From contig NZ_OW711693.1 of the NCBI RefSeq assembly GCF_940670685.1, positions 1,426,001 to 1,490,000 of the forward strand: 64,000 bases of DNA, given 5' to 3'. A model generated the notes under the pieces. The model did no database searches and was not told the DNA's origin. It saw only the letters and a list, made by a program, of their open reading frames with translations. This document shows positions 61,957-64,000 of this stretch, one piece after another. The position numbers were made by a program, and so were the translations under genes. The DNA comes from Anaeropeptidivorans aminofermentans (GTDB lineage: Bacteria; Bacillota; Clostridia; Lachnospirales; UBA5962). Each line of letters begins with the position of its first letter. Within the stretch, counting starts at the first letter, position 1.

Positions 61957-61985
61957 TTGCCTTGACAGATTTTTGATGCTATAAT
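61957..61985 (+). promoter_or_regulatory. Promoter of the second AgrC/AgrA-type pair
   Basis: TTGCCT (61957-61962), 17 bases, extended -10 TGCTATAAT (TATAAT at 61980-61985). Confidence 0.6.
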
Positions 61986-62067
61986 TATTTTCTAAATATA
62001 TTATAAACGTTTAGAATTTATAGTAAATACTATGCTGCTATAATGCAAATAAGGTAGGAATGAAAGT

Positions 62068-63210
62068 ATGTATATAGATGATTTTGCAATATTTATATTG
62101 CATATTTGTATTGCTTTTTTAATAAACAGAAGTCTTTTTGATGACATTAGATATGTATTTTTTCCATATTTGTCATCAATTCTTCTTTTGTCCATTAATC
62201 AGCTTATCATCTTTTATCTTATTGCCTGCTTATTCCCAGATAAGGCCCTTTATAAAGCTATCCTTTTATTGATTCATCTACTTTGTTTAACAGGGGTTTT
62301 AAAATTTAAAATTAAAATTTTCTATTTTAAATGGTTTGAAACAGTAGAAGGAGGCTGCCAAAAGGAGACTATAATAAAAAAAGAAAAGGTATTTATTGCA
62401 ATATTATTTTCAATAACTTTATTGCTTTTTGCTACATTGGGTTATTTAAGATACTTCGGCAGTAATCCTATAGAAAAATATATTTTGACAATATTAAATA
62501 TATATATATATATTCTGGTATTATTTTATTTTGAAAAAAGCTTAAAGTTCAGCATGGTATCCATTGAAGCCATTACAGATAAAACCTACAGAAAAGAAAT
62601 AGAAAGCTACATGAAAGTGATACGCGCTCAAAGACATGATTTTAATTTCCACCTTCATGCAATACAGGGAATGATAGAAAACGGAAAAGTCAGCGAGTGC
62701 CACAAATATATACAGGAAATGGTTAAATCCTCTATAAGCCTTAATGATATTATAGGCGTATATGACCCTGCTATAGGGGCGATGCTTAATATTTTCAGAG
62801 AGAATGCTCTTATAAAGGGAATAAAGATAGATTTTGATATTAAGTATAATATGGAGCATATAGGCTGCTCCTCTTATGAAGCCAATAAAATAATAGGAAA
62901 CCTCCTTCAAAATGCCCTGGATGAAACTGAAAGACATAAAGATTTGTCTTATGGAATAAAGCTTTTAATATTTAAAAGAAGCGGAAATACGGTTATTGAC
63001 GTGTCTAATATTTTCAGCGGAAATGAGGGCGTATTGGCTGATATATTTCAATACGGCTATTCCACTAAACCGGACCATGACGGCATAGGCTTACCAAATG
63101 TATCAAATATATTAGAGCTTCGGGGAGGAATGATTTATACGGAGTTTGAGGAAAATATTATTCATTTTGTTGTTACTGTGCCAAACAGATATGCCAAAAG
63201 ACCAGCATAG
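62068..63210 (+). CDS. AgrC-type GHKL sensor histidine kinase
   Basis: The protein has 380 residues; GGTAGGAATGAAAGT precedes the ATG. Five or six membrane helices fill residues 1-165 (FAIFILHICIAFLINRSLF, LSINQLIIFYLIACLF, VFIAILFSITLLLFATLGYL). The H-box is RAQRHDFNFHLHAIQGM (about residue 188), the N-box IIGNLLQNALDE (about 277) and the G-box DGIGLPNVSNI (about 338). This is the AgrC/VirS or CitA-like DcuS-type set of GHKL kinases. It is followed by its LytTR regulator. Confidence 0.88.
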   Translation: MYIDDFAIFILHICIAFLINRSLFDDIRYVFFPYLSSILLLSINQLIIFYLIACLFPDKALYKAILLLIHLLCLTGVLKFKIKIFYFKWFETVEGGCQKETIIKKEKVFIAILFSITLLLFATLGYLRYFGSNPIEKYILTILNIYIYILVLFYFEKSLKFSMVSIEAITDKTYRKEIESYMKVIRAQRHDFNFHLHAIQGMIENGKVSECHKYIQEMVKSSISLNDIIGVYDPAIGAMLNIFRENALIKGIKIDFDIKYNMEHIGCSSYEANKIIGNLLQNALDETERHKDLSYGIKLLIFKRSGNTVIDVSNIFSGNEGVLADIFQYGYSTKPDHDGIGLPNVSNILELRGGMIYTEFEENIIHFVVTVPNRYAKRPA

Positions 63211-63239
63211 ACTTATATTATAGCGGGGGAGGGTAGCTT

Positions 63240-63980
63240 GTGATATATGCTTTAATAGTTGATGACGATAATTTATCCAGAGAGTCTTTAAAGTCTGTTC
63301 TTAAAGGTTATGATAATATCGAGGTGAAAAATGAGGTTTCGTGCAGCATGGACGCTGTTAACTATTTAAAATCAGACCCTGATATAGACCTGATTTTTTT
63401 GGATATAGAAATGGAGGGCGGTTCAGGTTTTGAGCTTGCGGAATATTTAAGCAAGGAGTATTCCGATATATTATATATTTTTCTTACAGGCCATGCAGAA
63501 TTTGCCTTGGACGGGTATAAATATAAACCTATAGACTTTCTTTCAAAGCCTATAAATACCTTTAGATTTGAACAAGCGATAAAAAGGGTTTTTGAAGCGA
63601 GGGCGGAAGAAAAGAAGCAAAGAAAAGCTCCAAGCCGAATAGGAATCAGGATTGAGGGCGGTTACGAAATAATAAATATAGAAGATATATACTATATTGA
63701 AAAGAAGCTTAGAAAAATATATCTTAAAACGAAAAGCGGAGAAAAAGTGTTTTCAAAATATTCTATGGACCAGCTTGAGATTATGTTTGAACCTCACGGA
63801 TTTATCAGGGTTTATCCCTCTTTTCTTGTGCCTTTTAAACATATAAAATCTATTTTTGAGCAAGGAGACAGGATATATTACATTCTTCTTGATAATACAC
63901 CTGATAAAATACCTCTCAGCAGAGGAAAATATGCTGAGGTAAAAGAATATTTATCTAAAGAAGGTGTTCGGTTTTACTAA
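63240..63980 (+). CDS. LytTR-family response regulator
   Basis: The protein has 246 residues from GTG with GGGGGAGGG upstream. Receiver: VDDDNLS, phospho-acceptor in LIFLDIEMEGGSG, FLTGHAEFA and the Lys in FLSKPI. The LytTR DNA-binding domain starts near residue 135 (IRIEGGYEIINIEDIYYIEKKLRKIYLKTKSGEKVF ... GFIRVYPSFLVPFKHIKSI). It pairs with the upstream kinase. It stops 20 bases before the window end. Confidence 0.9.
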   Translation: MIYALIVDDDNLSRESLKSVLKGYDNIEVKNEVSCSMDAVNYLKSDPDIDLIFLDIEMEGGSGFELAEYLSKEYSDILYIFLTGHAEFALDGYKYKPIDFLSKPINTFRFEQAIKRVFEARAEEKKQRKAPSRIGIRIEGGYEIINIEDIYYIEKKLRKIYLKTKSGEKVFSKYSMDQLEIMFEPHGFIRVYPSFLVPFKHIKSIFEQGDRIYYILLDNTPDKIPLSRGKYAEVKEYLSKEGVRFY

Positions 63981-64000
63981 TGCTTACGGAAAACATGACA

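Noticed and set aside
1-64000. tRNA or rRNA genes
   Set aside because: No clover-leaf with a CCA end or rRNA-like conserved blocks was found on either strand by eye.

Overview
The window looks like Clostridia (Firmicutes) DNA: strong GGAGG ribosome-binding sites, three-layer-homology (SLH) surface proteins, AgrC/AgrA-type two-component systems, a BclA-like collagen protein and rubrerythrins. I cannot name a genus. It divides into a GC-richer, protein-dense left part (about 1-47,750) that reads as the cargo and right end of an integrative mobile element, a small cargo-like block (47,870-50,180), and an AT-rich, chromosome-like right part (about 51,350-64,000) full of decayed genes. Left part: four giant secreted proteins (ending at 4018, 13135, 29760 and 38330) share a C-terminal plan: a conserved module of roughly 200 residues, three SLH domains, then choline-binding-type repeats (or LysM in the third). 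Their N-terminal parts differ (beta-helix, Ig-like, MBG/YDG-type repeats). Small genes precede them: two pseudo-receiver proteins, a LemA/DUF2207/zinc-ribbon operon, and a small DUF2442-like protein. Two regulatory systems are interleaved: an AgrC/LytTR pair with an XRE regulator (14363-16695), and an HTH/HisKA/OmpR operon (30920-33098). The LytTR pair sits beside two 56-bp elements that each carry two direct repeats 21 bp apart, upstream of secreted-protein genes. The most striking structure is a cassette repeated three times directly after giant-protein genes (13160-14084, 29783-30758, 38347-39330). Each has a GEMM-I (cyclic-di-GMP-I) riboswitch, a terminator-like hairpin, a hairpin over the SD of a 13-codon ORF, a second terminator, a sigma-A-like promoter, a hairpin that covers the SD of the next gene, and a sigma-70-region-4-like gene. 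A decayed fourth riboswitch lies at 14136-14222. The system therefore looks like repeated c-di-GMP-sensing cassettes coupled to surface adhesins; function is inferred. The element ends with a frameshifted DinG-like helicase, a DUF6870 protein and three overlapping large serine recombinases (42695-47656). Next comes a minus-strand AraC-VOC-DUF7662-DUF5131 block, then a collagen-like exosporium-type protein whose C-terminus ends abruptly. The AT-rich right part holds a broken SLOG/DUF1273 gene, a broken retron-type reverse transcriptase, YgeY hydrolase, AraC and GntR regulators with clear palindromic operators, a broken PLP enzyme, diaminopropionate ammonia-lyase (YgeX), a broken M20 peptidase, two ferritin-like/rubrerythrin genes and a second AgrC/AgrA-type pair. 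No rRNA, tRNA or CRISPR array was seen.
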